A stretch of 64,000 nucleotides of DNA, taken from assembly GCA_015501075.1 (NCBI GenBank), contig JADNYJ010000025.1, forward strand, positions 124,001-188,000. The letters are read 5' to 3'. The notes below the pieces were generated by a model that worked only from the letters and a program-made list of their open reading frames with translations, ran no database searches and was not told the DNA's origin. Position numbers and translations under genes: made by a program. This DNA comes from Gymnopilus junonius (taxonomy: Eukaryota > Basidiomycota > Agaricomycetes > Agaricales > Galerinaceae). Positions 46,546-57,776 of this stretch are shown here, in pieces (position 1 is the stretch's first letter; each line of letters begins with the position of its first letter).

Positions 46546-48699
46546 TCATAAGGCCCTAGGGCTTAGCTTAACTGGTAACGGCCCTTTTGTAAAGACAAAC
46601 CTGTCAAGCAGATTCTCCTCCCACACGCTAGGCGCAAAGCCATCCTGGAACGAAATGTTAAAGTTCCGAACCAGCATCGCTGTGAGGTATCTCAGCTCGA
46701 ATATTGCCAAGGTCTTCCCAGCACAGTTGGCAGGGCCATGCGAGAAAGGAATGAAAGCACTTGCATCATGAACGAAGTTAGGGTCGTCACTTTTGTCCAT
46801 GGACCAACGATCAGGCCAGAACTCCTCTGTACGAGGCGAGAAGTAACGGGGGTCGCGGTGAAGGCAGTAAGGTGGAATGACTATTGCTGTACCCTCGGGG
46901 ATAAAGCTGGCCAGAAGGAGAGTTAGTCTAAAATCTGAGATAGGATGGTATTAGCTCACAAATGTCCGATCAGTTTTCCGCCACTACCCTTTGGTACTGC
47001 ACGCTGAAGTAAAGTAGGCAAAGGAGGGAGCAAACGAAGGGCTTCGTTTCTGGAGAATTATAGTCTGATAGTTAGAGCTGGCAGTGAGGATTATAGACCA
47101 ACCTACATAATTGCATTGAGCATTTTCATCGCAGGAAGTTTATCACCTTGAATCGGAGCGTGTTCTTCGATAGGGAAGTTGGCCTCTATCTCGGATCGCA
47201 GTTCCTCCATATACTTTGGGTAAAGTAATAGATAGTATATGATGTTACTCAGAGTAGTGGCCGTCGTATCAGAGCCAGCAATTATAGCCAAAACTGAATT
47301 GGATACAATCAAAGGAAATGGATCTGCCGTTGACTCCGGGTCTACATTCTGCAACTTGAAAAAAAAAAAAGAGTAGATAAGTAAATCGCATTGGAATATT
47401 GGATTTATGTCTGGACTTACTAAGTGGTAGAAAAGATCCTTTTTCTTGTCTCGCGTTGCACGCAACTTGGCCTGTTCTACAGCGAAAACTGAAAAATTGA
47501 AAGCCTTGCCGGCAAAGGAGACTTTTGTATTAGACGAGCAGCCCAAGGAATATGCTGGCTTATGCTCGGTGGCCTAGAAAAGTAAAGAAATTTAAAAGGA
47601 TAAAGGAGGATGACCAACTTGACCCTACAGCAAGGCCGATTCCATGTTCTTCATGATACCATTTTTATCGCCTTCAGTCATCAGGCCAAAGTCATGGCCG
47701 AACCTTTAACACTCAGTTGAGCAGAAGACTCCTACATAAAGGAAGAAAGAAGCATACGCCATTTCTCCATGAAGTCAAACCTTCGCAGAAATTAGTTTTT
47801 TCGATCTCTAGGCCATAAAAAAAGTAAAGTAGCAACGATAACGCACGAAAATAAGCTGATCCACTTCGAGAGGTCTACGTGACCAGTCTTGTCGCAGGAT
47901 AATCGACACATCCCCAGGAGGAGTTTGTTAAGTTCAAACGACTTATTTATCACAAGCTCCGTGTAATCGATCATGGGAGCTAGTCCAAACGCTTTATTCC
48001 ATGGTTTCCGAAGTTTCGCGTGATGTTGCAGGTCCCGAGCGCTGATGAGGCTATTCGCTTTGTTCTTCTGACTAGTAGGAGTGATTATTCGTCCTTGCCA
48101 TACTAAAAAAATTAATTAAAAAGAATATGTCCATCAACGACAATCGCTTACGAGGTCCCTTTGGCAGTCCATCCTTGCCCAAGATTATTAGAATTGAGTC
48201 CTTGTCTGTGACGGAAAGTTCATTGGGCCCTGGAAAAATTTTCAGAATGATATATTCAGCTGACCAAAAAGATGTTGGAATAACGAACCAACCCGAACGA
48301 TGGGACCGTATCGCAGGTGTAATTCTTTAAAGTATTCATGTTGCTTGCCCCGAAATGAAATGTATGCCATCCACAACTTTGAGATTCTACATAGAACTGG
48401 ACCTGGATGTCGGGCGAGAGGGTGTAAAGGAGAAAGTCGGTATACAGTAATAGACGATAGAATGACTGTGACAAAAAGGGCATATGACTGCCAGACGGGA
48501 TGTGTTCCTAGAGAAGATGGAAATAGTATGATAGGGATGCTTGCTATAGCCACAAGTCCAAGCAAAAACCCTGTCAAAGACTCTGGTTCGTTTTCCTGGA
48601 CCCAAACGTGAGTAATCTACAGCGCCAACATCATGAAAAATATAAAAGTCAATGCTTATAGTCACTCACTAAGGCTGCAAGCCCCTCCATGCTTAACAT
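46546..48699 (-). CDS. Cytochrome P450 B, at least two frame breaks
   Basis: Minus-strand paralogue of P450 A, ending 62 bp from it. A ten-codon first exon (MLSMEGLAAL, 48699-48670) is followed by WVQENEP, two N-terminal hydrophobic segments, SPLHPLARHPGPV, ELHLRYGPIVRVG, PNELSVTD, LRKPWNKAFGL, ILAIIAGSDTTATT (I-helix with Thr), RNEALRLLPP, PRTEEFWPDRW, FIPFSHGPANCAGK (haem Cys) and LLDRFVFTKGPLPVKL. Breaks: one G seems missing in CATGGAGAAATGG near 47757 (FDFM-GEMA), and another shift lies near 47508 (AGKAF). Otherwise exons and splice sites fit. A classic membrane-bound fungal P450 whose substrate is unknown. It may be functional if the breaks are sequence errors. Confidence 0.75.
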
Positions 48700-49702
48700 A
48701 GGATCGAAACGAGATAGCAGATAATCCATGATCTTTGGCGTTTCTTCTCTGCGAATTCTGGGTTTTATACGTTACCAGAGTGCTGAATAGGTCGAGCTTT
48801 GGAATGTGTACAGTAGCTTCACTGCTCTTGACTGTTGAACGTTGAACGTTGAAAGTGGGCCGCAATTGTCGTATGCCAGAAGGTAGCGGGAGCTGAAAGG
48901 CGAACTCTAACTTTATTACGCTGGAGACTATCTGGCCAGGTCCAAACGTCCGAGGAATCCGCTTCCGCTGTAATTGGGCCGGTCGTTCCAACATTGGGAC
49001 CTCCCAGGTAATAAACCTTTCCTTTATTTTCCTTTCCTTTCCTTTCCTTTCCATTCATCTTATCTTACAGAGGGGAGCAAGAGGAGAGCAGGTAGATTTT
49101 GGTTGGATTTTGGGATTATTGATGCGTGACCGACGGACAAACCCGACGGTCATGCCGAAGACGAACCTCTCAAGCTGCCAAGCATCATAAAACCACGGCT
49201 TTTGGTCTAGCGTCATTTGGGAGTAAGGTTCCGCACGCTTTTGGGCTATCCTGCCGGTGGACTTAATTATCTTTAGAAGGAGACTAGGCGTTGAGATGGC
49301 CTTGGGCAACCTTCCGAGCCTTTGGCGGTGTAAACTTTCTCAAACTGTCATGGAATGGACGCTCTTGTATTTGTCAGACTCTGGAATCCCAAGTGAGTAG
49401 ACTCATTTGATTGGCACACGATTTTCTTAGTTAACGCCGGTTTATAAATCCGTAGCCATCAACCCTTTAGCTAATTCATCTGGGCATGGCTGGGCATGTG
49501 CCTGTTCTCAAAAGCTTCCGACGTTCTGTGGTTTTTTGCCACTTGAAATGGAAGACCCACTTTAGGATTCATTGGTCTTTCCATAGACGTCAAAACTTAG
49601 ACGGGTGGCGCTGAAGATTACGACCAGCAGTCACTAGGCTGACTAGGCTGAACGGACGTATACAGAAAGTGAGTCTCTTCTTCAAGATCCTTACCATTCG
49701 CT
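48700..49702. other. Divergent intergenic region
   Basis: Between P450 B and the second seven-helix gene. It holds a (TTTCC)n microsatellite and short ORFs with no recognised domain. Confidence 0.35.
49017..49052 (+). repeat. (TTTCC)n microsatellite
   Basis: About six to seven TTTCC/CTTTC units in a row, with one imperfect unit. Confidence 0.75.
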
Positions 49703-51077
49703 ATGACCCCTGCCTCGACTGTGCTCAATCCTAACGTGTATCTGAACTTTCTCCCACCCAGTACTGCAAAGCAATTTGAGGTTGCGCGCGATCTTTACCT
49801 TGGAACGTTAGGCGTACGTGAAGTTCGGAATGCCACTTATGATTGCCAAAAGTTAATATGAGGCTTCCTTTCGGTAGGCAGTAATATGGGATATTCTTGT
49901 CAGTCTCCCGGAGGATTTGGTACTCATAAAAGCTGGCATGCGACCAGCTCTGGTTGCTTACTTTACTTCCAGGTATGTTTATATTCTTAAGCGTTTGTTG
50001 ATTAATTATTCTCAGTGATACCCTCACTCAAGATTATTCTCTCTGATTTACGTCCTCCTCTCGGTTATTTGCAAAAGTGAGGTCCATGACGATGGATCGA
50101 GTTGAACCAGAGCTGATTCATAACGATTCGGCAGCACGCCCAATAGCCCATTGCAATGCGTTTGAATACTGCGTCGCTATTTCATGGGTCATTACATCGG
50201 CTGCATCCGCCTTCCTTTTCTTCCAAAGAGTTAGGGCAGTCTACAACGAACAAAAACTCGTTCACTACCTATTTGCCATCCTTCTCCTCACGAACATCGC
50301 CATTTCACTCCTCGTCCCCATTGGCTCACACCTCGGACCTCTAGCGGATACTGGGTATTGTATAAATACGGGCCTCAAACGCTACGTCGCGGCAGCGCCG
50401 TTTATGCGACTTGTCTACGACTCTTTCGTGTTTCTTGCCATATCCATCAAGGTCGCCACTATGCAAGGAGTTTCTGGAGAGGTCATTACTTGGAGAGCGC
50501 TGGCATCGCGCAAATCGTCATCGCGTCTCATTCGGGCGCTCCTGCAAGGCGGGCAGCAATACTACTTGTGAGGAATCTTTAACTGAGCTTAAAAGTAACT
50601 CAGGTTAATTTTCCTTCCGACAGAATGAGCGTCTGTTCTAATCTTCTCGTGGCCATCCTTATTGTTACGCCCTCTGTACCACCGGTGTACCAAGCCATGT
50701 TCACCGTACCTGACATTGCCCTGTCATCCTCCATGGCGTGCCGCGTCTTCCGTAACCTCAAGATAACCGCCGACAGGATTGACACAGCGATGTCAGGGGT
50801 GCTATTCAGAAAGTCAGCACCACCTGGCTTCGCCGAGAGCAGCAGGGACACGGGATTCATTACGACTCGCCTTCAATCGGATGCGAGTACCTTGCGCCTC
50901 CCTCCGCCGGGGACTCGGTCACGGCTGGCGTCAGCCAGCGCCCCTTCGCTTCATAATAAGGAGGGCCGATATTCCATTATCAAGGTAAAGCCCTTGGCGA
51001 ATCAGACGAACACCAAGCCTTTTCCTAGCAAGGACGCGAAACCATGTCTGCAAGAAGATGACCGAAATGCATCCTAG
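49703..51077 (+). CDS. Seven-helix fungal membrane protein, one probable frame break
   Basis: Starts MTPASTVLNPNVY. Exon 1 is 49703-49813 and exon 2 starts at 49878 (AVIWDILVSLPEDLVLI). Then YPHSRLFSLIYVLLSVICK, PIAHCNAFEYCVAISWVI, LVHYLFAILLLTNIAISLLV, LVYDSFVFLAISIKV, NLLVAILIVTPSVPPVYQAM and a polar C-tail of about 90 residues follow. The helix pattern and the CNAFEY...FFQRVRAVY block identify the basidiomycete seven-transmembrane family with an N-terminal PEDLVLIKAG-type segment. The ligand and role are unknown; it is likely a surface receptor. The junction before YPHSRLF (near 50017) needs one base to stay in frame; all other junctions fit. Confidence 0.65.
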
Positions 51078-51310
51078 ACAAAGTTGCAAATAAATTACAC
51101 TTGTACTAATAGTGTATGGTACATCTCAAGGCACACACATATAGGCCAAAATGGCGGCCTATGAAATATTTTATGGCGGATATATATTCGCCGGCATACC
51201 AGCGAAAGTGCTTGCATATCTTATGCTTCGTAAATTCTATAGCTCCAAATATTTTGGTGCAATTGTAAACATAGCGTTATATTACAGACGGCATAGGGAG
51301 ATTTTTGTGA
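51078..51310. other. Spacer between convergent genes
   Basis: Shared 3' flank of the seven-helix gene and the SDR. Nothing else seen. Confidence 0.3.
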
Positions 51311-52199
51311 TTAAGACGAAGCACTGTAAGTTTTTCCGTCGATAGTAAAGCTGCAAAAGGAACATTAGCAACTTGAGGACAAAGATTATGTCGGTTGGAA
51401 CGTACCGGTGGTCCCATGCAACTTGCTTTTTATTGTTGATCAAATCCCAATAGACCTTTGCGTGAGCTGGGCCGCTTTTCAAGAACACTGAATAGTCATA
51501 GACAGGTCCGCCGCTTTCTGTCACCAGGCTGGCAAAGTAAAACCTAGACGATGAAAGAATAAATTGAGTAATAGATTGCTAACTGGATACCGTAAGAAAC
51601 ATACTGGAAATTCTCTGCCTCGTACGATTTAGAAGCCGTAGCAACAAATCTGGCCTCAAGAACCTTCTGGATACCAAGAGTGAAAAACTTGGGTGGAGAA
51701 TATTGGGCGAAAGGAAGGATGTTGCCAGTGACAATGAATGCCTTGGGGTGATCGCGGTGCACGGCGTTCTTGAAACTTGCCAAAGCCTTTTGAGCAGCAG
51801 TGAATGCGCCTACACCAAGGGCAACCGAATCCTCATAAGAAGAGACAGGGAGAGAGAGAGCATCGTCTGGGTTCGGGGGAATATGCAAGGACGCAGCTGA
51901 GGGAGAAGCGTGGTGAGCATCTTTACTAATTATAGAGGAAACAAGGACATACCGTTGTATACGACGACGTTAACTGGACCCAACTTCTCAACCACGGTAT
52001 CAAAAGCAGATTCGATGCTCTCGCGCTTGGATACATCGACTTGGACATTCAGATACTCAGCATCTGCTGCAGCAGTCTTGCCATTTCGACTGCCGAGAGC
52101 GACGCGATAGCCATTCTCCTTGAGTTTGGCAGCTACAGACGAGCCGACGTTTGTGCCAGCTCCAAGAACGAAAGCTACGAGTCGGGAGTTGACAGACAT
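51311..52199 (-). CDS. Short-chain dehydrogenase/reductase (SDR), copy B
   Basis: Four exons: 52199-51953, 51896-51605, 51543-51406 and 51350-51311, 238 residues with all phases matching. Residues 1-50 form a Rossmann start: VAFVLGAGTNVGSSVAAKL (GxxxGxxx nucleotide loop), then RVALGSR, suggesting NADP preference. LGPVNVVVYNAAS matches the NNAG-type strand. A classical YxxxK is not obvious: the catalytic region reads SYEDSVALGVGAFTAAQKAL, with AAQKA possibly providing the Lys. Then FIVTGNILPF and a short C-terminus FTIDGKTYSASS* follow. Hence it is an atypical or divergent SDR. It is intact, and its homologous copy A (37146) is dead. It lies 549 bp after the rvt stop, same strand. Confidence 0.8.
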
Positions 52200-52748
52200 T
52201 ATTTAACGGTTGGCGATTGCGGGACTTGAAAGATGTGATAGATGCCGGGAGCTTGACAGAATAATGGACTTCTGCTGCGTATTTATAGAGGTTTCGTCGA
52301 AAGTCGAGGCTATAGAGCTCCATGACCAAGTTCGTGATATGGCGAAGGTTAGACGAGTGTATTATTTTTTGTGTCAAAGGATTCGCGTCATCCATTTTCG
52401 GATGACTAAGTGGTAAGGAAGAGACGATTGTTAATCAACAGTGCTTCCGTACTTCCTTGGGTATACCTCTTGCATTCTTCCTCTATTTTCGTGCAGGAAA
52501 AACTTGCTGAATAAGGCGTCTCGCTAGTGTTGAGCTATAATTAGCTTTTCCCCGACAAAGGTGGGTTGACGACAAACAATTCACTGGTTGCTCAGTCACC
52601 TCTTTCCAAGAAGTTGTGGATGACAATATATGGTTCCCTGGTATAATAACTTGCATATGTATAGAATTACAAAATTAGAAGTACAAATACTTTTACATGC
52701 TTATTCAGGTTCGGGCTGGAGCCGCTTGTTCGACTTTGGGTATGAAGT
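52200..52748. other. SDR promoter and rvt 3' flank
   Basis: Apart from the TATA candidate, no gene or repeat is seen. Confidence 0.35.
52281..52290 (-). promoter_or_regulatory. TATA box candidate for SDR copy B
   Basis: On the minus strand CTCTATAAAT lies about 82 bp before the ATG at 52199. Confidence 0.5.
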
Positions 52749-55538
52749 TCATTGGTCCAGCTTGATCCTGGACGACCTGAACAGCTGCACCATCCCCACT
52801 GGAATCAGGTTAGGATCAACAGCATCTAGCCCACCAAACTTCGTCACCACCTCCTCGCCATACATACTCAGCACCCACTTCCTATACCAATCCAACCCAC
52901 TCCAAACCACAGGCGACCCCGACTGCGTGAGCTTCAATGCCTCCTCGACCTTGGGCACGAGCTCCACCGGCTGCATGGAAGGACATTCGAGCATGTGGCA
53001 GTAGGCAACGCCCCATGCAGCGAGCCACGATTCACGCAGAGAGGTGTACTCCTCGAACGACATGAACTCTTCCTTGTTGGTGTCCTGGCCGCCGCGTTGC
53101 TTCCTCCTGTTGTCCTTGTTGAGCTGCCAGCCCTCCTTGAGGGCAGCGTAGGCAATACGGTCGTGCTCTATACGGTCAGGGAACTTGCGGTCGGCGGTAT
53201 GTTCGTGCTCGATGAAATGTTCCGAAGGACCGGCTACAACCACGCCACTGGCGGATTCTTTAGACCTGTCGTCCCAGATGGCTAGAGGCGTGCCTTGCCT
53301 CTGCAGAGCAAGGAGCTCTAGCATCGTATTGCGCAGCTCGAGCCCGCCACTGCCAATAGGGAAGTAGAAGTACCCTTCCGGCAGATCCGTCACACCAAAT
53401 CGCTCCTCGATCACCTTCCTCAGATACCCAACAGCGCTAGTGGCCGACTCGTCAGAGAAGAGCTCACGCTGGATCCTTGCAAGGGTGCTGATCATCCCGG
53501 TGATATGGGCCTGACCAAAACAGTTGGCAGGTGTGCCACCCAAGTTTCGCAGGAAGAACGCCGTGTACTTGTTGTACGTGTTCACCCAGCCAAAGACCGA
53601 CTTGGTACTCGACAGCTGACGCCGCATCTCCGCAATGTGCTTCCCAACATCCGCTTGGTCAATGACAAACCGTGACTCCTTGATGTCGAACTTGAGGAAG
53701 CCCCATCGGATGTCACCGCCAGGAAGACCAACCGCATCCTCTGGATTTGGGCCAACGTAGGCTGACCCTGTCTTCTGCTGGTTGAACTTCAACCCAACTA
53801 GCTCAGCGTACTTCTTCATCTCCGCCCAGCCAGCAACGACTTTCTTGGCATCTGCATCCCATAGCCACAGATCATCGTGCATTCGGTAGAGGAACAGCCC
53901 ATCAGCGTGTTGGTTGACAGCGAAATCCATCATGAAGATGACAGCCTCTCCGCAAAGCACGCTAAGGGAGTATCCGATAGGCGTTCCGCGCTTCCTGACG
54001 CGTGTCTCGGATTCACCTGGGAAGCGAAGAGGTGCAGAGAGGAAGGCCTTGAGGAATGACAGCCATGTCGGGGGTATACCCAAGAACTCGAGGACGGTGA
54101 GGATGCTGTCGTGGGGCAAGGAAGGGCCAAACCACTCCAGGTCCGAACAGAGGGTAGTATGTGTCCCGTGGATAGCCATGTTGAGATAACACTCCGTCGT
54201 CATGATGTGCAATAGCTTCTGCTTGATCAGCGCAGGATTCGAGGCCGCTGTAGAATCGGGTTCAGGCGCATCGCCCACCTCATCATACCCACCCAGCGAG
54301 CTGCCTTCGAGTTGGGTGAGGAAGAACATCTCCCACTGGTACTTCTCCCTTTCACTTTGAATGGACGCCTTGCCGGTATCCCTGTAGATTTGTCGTATGC
54401 GGCGTTCTCGAACTTCGTGAGTAGGACGAGGTGAGCGAATCCATGCTTTGCTGTTGAACAGTTGAGTGAGAGATGACCTGAGTTTGACTCCCCAGACTAC
54501 GCCGATGTGGTGAAGGAAAAGAGCGTCGATGATTTCGGGATCAGTGAAGGCCCTGAGAAAGAAGAAATGAAAGTCAGACATGCCCATAAACAAATGACTT
54601 AAATGACCCTTACCTGTATTTTCCGTTGAAATGCCTCCGGAATTCGACAGGAAGGCCTTCCTTTGGCCATGTCCATGACTCCAAGCTCGCCAATCGCATG
54701 GTCAACACACTAGCGACCTCTTGCACCACAGTCGGGTTCTCTTGGAACGCCTTCAGCGTCGTCCTCTTCTCCTCGTCCATCAAACCGGAGGCCAGCAATG
54801 ACTTGATGGAGCCAAGCACCTCCCTAGAAGTAAAGGGCCTGCGCTGGAAATAGTATGCGAAATTTTTCAGGTCCTTGCGCAAGTTGTCTAGGGCCTTGGC
54901 AGCTTCGTCCGACGAAAAGAGATCCTGCAGATACGCTGTCAGCGCCGCAGTGTCCACCGGGTAGTCGTCAAAAACGATGGAGGTGAACTTCTCCTTCTGT
55001 TCATACAGCTCCTTCCGCCAACCTCCACAAAAGCGGCGCTCGCAGCATCCGATTCGCCAACCTCGGAAACATCTCCTTCCACATCCTCAGGCACGGCTTG
55101 GTATCTCAATGCCACAGAGTCACCGCTGGTCAACCACTCGTTGAACAAATTGCCGAAAAGCTTGGCAGAGTCGAACCGCATCGTAGTGTGGCGAATGTGC
55201 TCTTCCAACGTCTGGGCCCATCCCTCTGCGATCTGGCGGCTGAAGCTCGGGTCGTTCTTCACTTGGAGGAGCCAAAACTCGAGGTTCTTCAGCTGAAGCT
55301 TTCCGCCGACGGTCTGCTGGTAGTCGAGAGTCCCGGAGCCAGTCCAGGAGGTGACAGCCTTGGCGAGGACCTCGACTTTCTCGAGTATATCGCCGTTTTC
55401 TCCCAAGGTCTTGGCTTGTTCGAGGACTTTTGCATGCGCCTGGTATGCGAGTCGCTGTTTCTCGAGCTCCTGGAGCTTGATGTCGGTGATGAACTGGAGA
55501 GTCTGTCCGAAGGAAGACTTGGCAACGTTGGAGGACAT
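52749..55538 (-). CDS. rvt: rvt: cellular reverse transcriptase-related protein, copy B
   Basis: Exons 55538-54614 and 54552-52749; about 909 residues if one missing base is allowed. The N-terminal 300 residues are helical with coiled coil (LQELEKQRLAYQAHAKVLEQAK). The reverse transcriptase core follows: TTLCSDLEWFGPSLPHDS with the motif A Asp (about residue 446, codon at 54141-54143), RKRGTPIGYSLSVLCGE (motif B), FLYRMHDDLWLWD with the two motif C Asps (about 535-536, codons near 53871-53876), and GLKFNQQKTG (motif D). There is no endonuclease, integrase, RNase H or repeat. Gene organisation and the HDD box match rvt genes, single-copy host reverse transcriptase relatives of fungi. One base is missing (GG at about 55018 where copy A has GGG), shifting frame at codon 174. 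Confidence 0.88.
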
Positions 55539-56745
55539 GATGAGATGGCAGTAGCAAGTGAGTTTGAGTACGTTGGTGGATTAGGAGCTAGGAAACTAGT
55601 CCGTAATGCGGTCTTTTCGTAAAAAACTTCGAGGTTTTTATACAAATTCCGTTAAACAGGGCTGAACGCATGGTTCTAGTATATCTGAAATGAAAATTGA
55701 AATTTCCGAAATTAGCGAGCTCAGTGATGTACTACGACATCAGATGACTCAGGGATGGATGAAACAAGTCAAAAATGAGTACATACCGGGGCCGCAAAAT
55801 GTGCGTTGGATTCGTGCAGAATCATAACGAGTACCAGTGATTCGAGAAACGGTGCCGCAAGAAAGCCATCGCTGTCATAATTGCTTTATGTCCATAGTAT
55901 TAGTACAATGGATAACCAACCAGAGAACATTCTCGGAAAAACATAGAAGGCTGTTCGTGGTCTTGGAGACTTGGCAAAACAAATTGCTGTGACAAATGAA
56001 CGCGTTGGAACGGAGCGCTCGGCCATAACCAAGGTCACATGTCACGCGTCTCTTCCACTTCCTGCTATAGACATGTAAACACACCTTTTTCCGCTGCCAA
56101 GGGCGCCAGTCGCCTATCAGCTTCGCATTATTGGTGGGCTCAGTCGTCCAACGTATTCTCTCAGCAAAGTCTGCGGCGCCTTCAAGGGCCCTGGCGTGCT
56201 TTATATAGCAACGCGATGTAGGCTGCCAGTCACAACTGCGAACTTGTACCTTCAACATTTTGTTGATTACATCGACGAACACTGCAGTATACTTAAATTT
56301 AGATGAAAAAAGTACGGAAAGATCTTTCAAAGACCTTCAACGTCCTCAGCCTTCCTCAACTCGCCTGGCTCTCACTTTCGCAGATTTCGACAACCCCACC
56401 TTGCAACCTACGATACTTACTTGAAGGCTGCTTCCTACTTGAACGAAGTCGTGAGCTTTTTCTCAGAAGACCAATCAATCGAGATTCGCTGACAGGTCCC
56501 TGATCTAACTTTGGATTGTAGTCTTCTATTTTCTCAACCTTCGTTGGCGACGCGTTCAAACAGAAGTTCAGAAAGGGGCAATCCATAACTGACTGACAGG
56601 CCTTCCGCTTCCAATCAAAATTGGCCCATGTCACTGCGTTCGTTGTCTTCCGACAAGTTGAGGCTGGGATTGATATACCCTTTACGGCTGAGCTGGGAAC
56701 AGTATAAGTGGAGGTAGCCCCATCGCTTTGCTCTACATTTCCTCA
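55539..56745. other. Intergenic region with an unrecognised gene remnant
   Basis: Plus-strand coding-like islands between about 56300 and 56710 (FRQPHLATYDTYLKAAS, FSTFVGDAFKQKF, QSKLAHVTAFVVFRQVEAG, ending FTAELGTV*) lie in changing frames with a plausible 67-bp intron. I do not recognise the family; it is likely a broken gene. Upstream of 56300 nothing convincing is seen. Confidence 0.35.
55634..55642 (-). promoter_or_regulatory. TATA box candidate for rvt
   Basis: On the minus strand GTATAAAAA lies about 98 bp before the ATG at 55538. Confidence 0.45.
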
Positions 56746-57712
56746 ATGCTTCTTATACGAAACTTGTTCTATGGGTGTACGTTTCACTCCCCAAAATGGG
56801 TGTATTGGCTTTCCGGGGTCGTGGCGGTTGTCCTTATTCCAATGCTTGTGGTTACATATCGTCGGGCTCGAGCTCTTCCTCCCGGTCCTCGGGATCTTCT
56901 TGTCCTTGGCAATATTTTCGAAATTTCCAAGCAGACGCCATGTGTCAAGCTCATAGAATGGGCGCGCGAGTTCGGTATAGCCTTTTTCTTCCATCGTCCG
57001 CTATTACCACTTATCGCTGGACTACAAACGTAGGTCCTATATATTCCCTCAACATTGCCGGTCGCAATGACATCGTCCTCAATGATAGACCGCCGGTCAA
57101 ACCTCTACAGCGACCGTCCTAGATTCGTCACTGTAGGTGAACTCACGACAGGGGGGATGCATTTAGCATTCGCTCGCTACGGCGATACGTGAGCGGATCA
57201 CTTTCTTCCTCTTCAGACACATAGATTAACCATGATACAGGTGGCGAAAATTAAGGCGCGCAGCAGCAGAAGGACTCACCACGCATGTCATCAAGAAATA
57301 CAGGGTGGCGCTGTCCAAAGAGGCGGCGTTTGCTGCAATACAGATGCTTAATCATCCTAATTTATGGGAGGACCATCTAATTCGGTGAGTACTGTTTTCA
57401 GTTTCGCATATATTCCTTAACGTTTACTTTTCTCCAACATTCAGAGCAGCCGGCGGAAGCGCTCTCAACGCGATATACGGATGGACTCGACACCTGACAT
57501 TCAGTAGTCGGGAACGGATGATCCAACGTGTGCGTAGCCATACCGCAGGGATAGCTGAGCGCGCCGTTTCAAGCCTCCACTTGATGGATACCTTTCCTAT
57601 TGTCCAAGTTTATCCCGGAATGGGTCGCTAAATGGAAATGGGACGTCCTTACTTGGTTTTACCAACAGAGTAGTAAACTCCGCCATTTCCGCAAGCATGT
57701 CAAAGTCAGTGT
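56746..57712 (+). pseudogene. Cytochrome P450 C1, N-terminal half only
   Basis: Starts MLLIRNLFYGCTFHSPK with a hydrophobic anchor (WLSGVVAVVLIPMLVV), then RALPPGPRDLLVLGN (proline hinge), a SLNIAGRNDIVLND segment, and, after a small deletion with frame change, RRSNLYSDRPRF, GGMHLAFARYGD, WRKLRRAAAEGL (helix C WxxxR), AAGGSALNAIYGW and FIPEWVAKWKW. It stops near 57710. The I-helix, ExxR and haem regions are missing. Directly after, a second P450 begins in mid-sequence at the equivalent of the GGxHLAFARYGD region. It is a remnant of one of two tandem P450 genes. Confidence 0.7.
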
Positions 57713-57776
57713 TGGTTTTTTGATATATATTTGCCCTTCAAATTTTTCTCAACTACTCAATGGAACCTTTTTTAGG

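Noticed and set aside
52749..55538. Reading the reverse transcriptase gene as a retrotransposon
   Set aside because: No terminal repeats, target duplication, endonuclease, RNase H or poly(A) tail; gene structure and motif spelling fit rvt.
55098..55622. 174-codon plus-strand ORF
   Set aside because: Antisense shadow of the rvt N-terminal exon; the same shadow appears opposite copy A at 35950-36420.
55875..56330. 151-codon minus-strand ORF
   Set aside because: No recognisable domain, and it overlaps plus-strand coding-like islands; probably chance.
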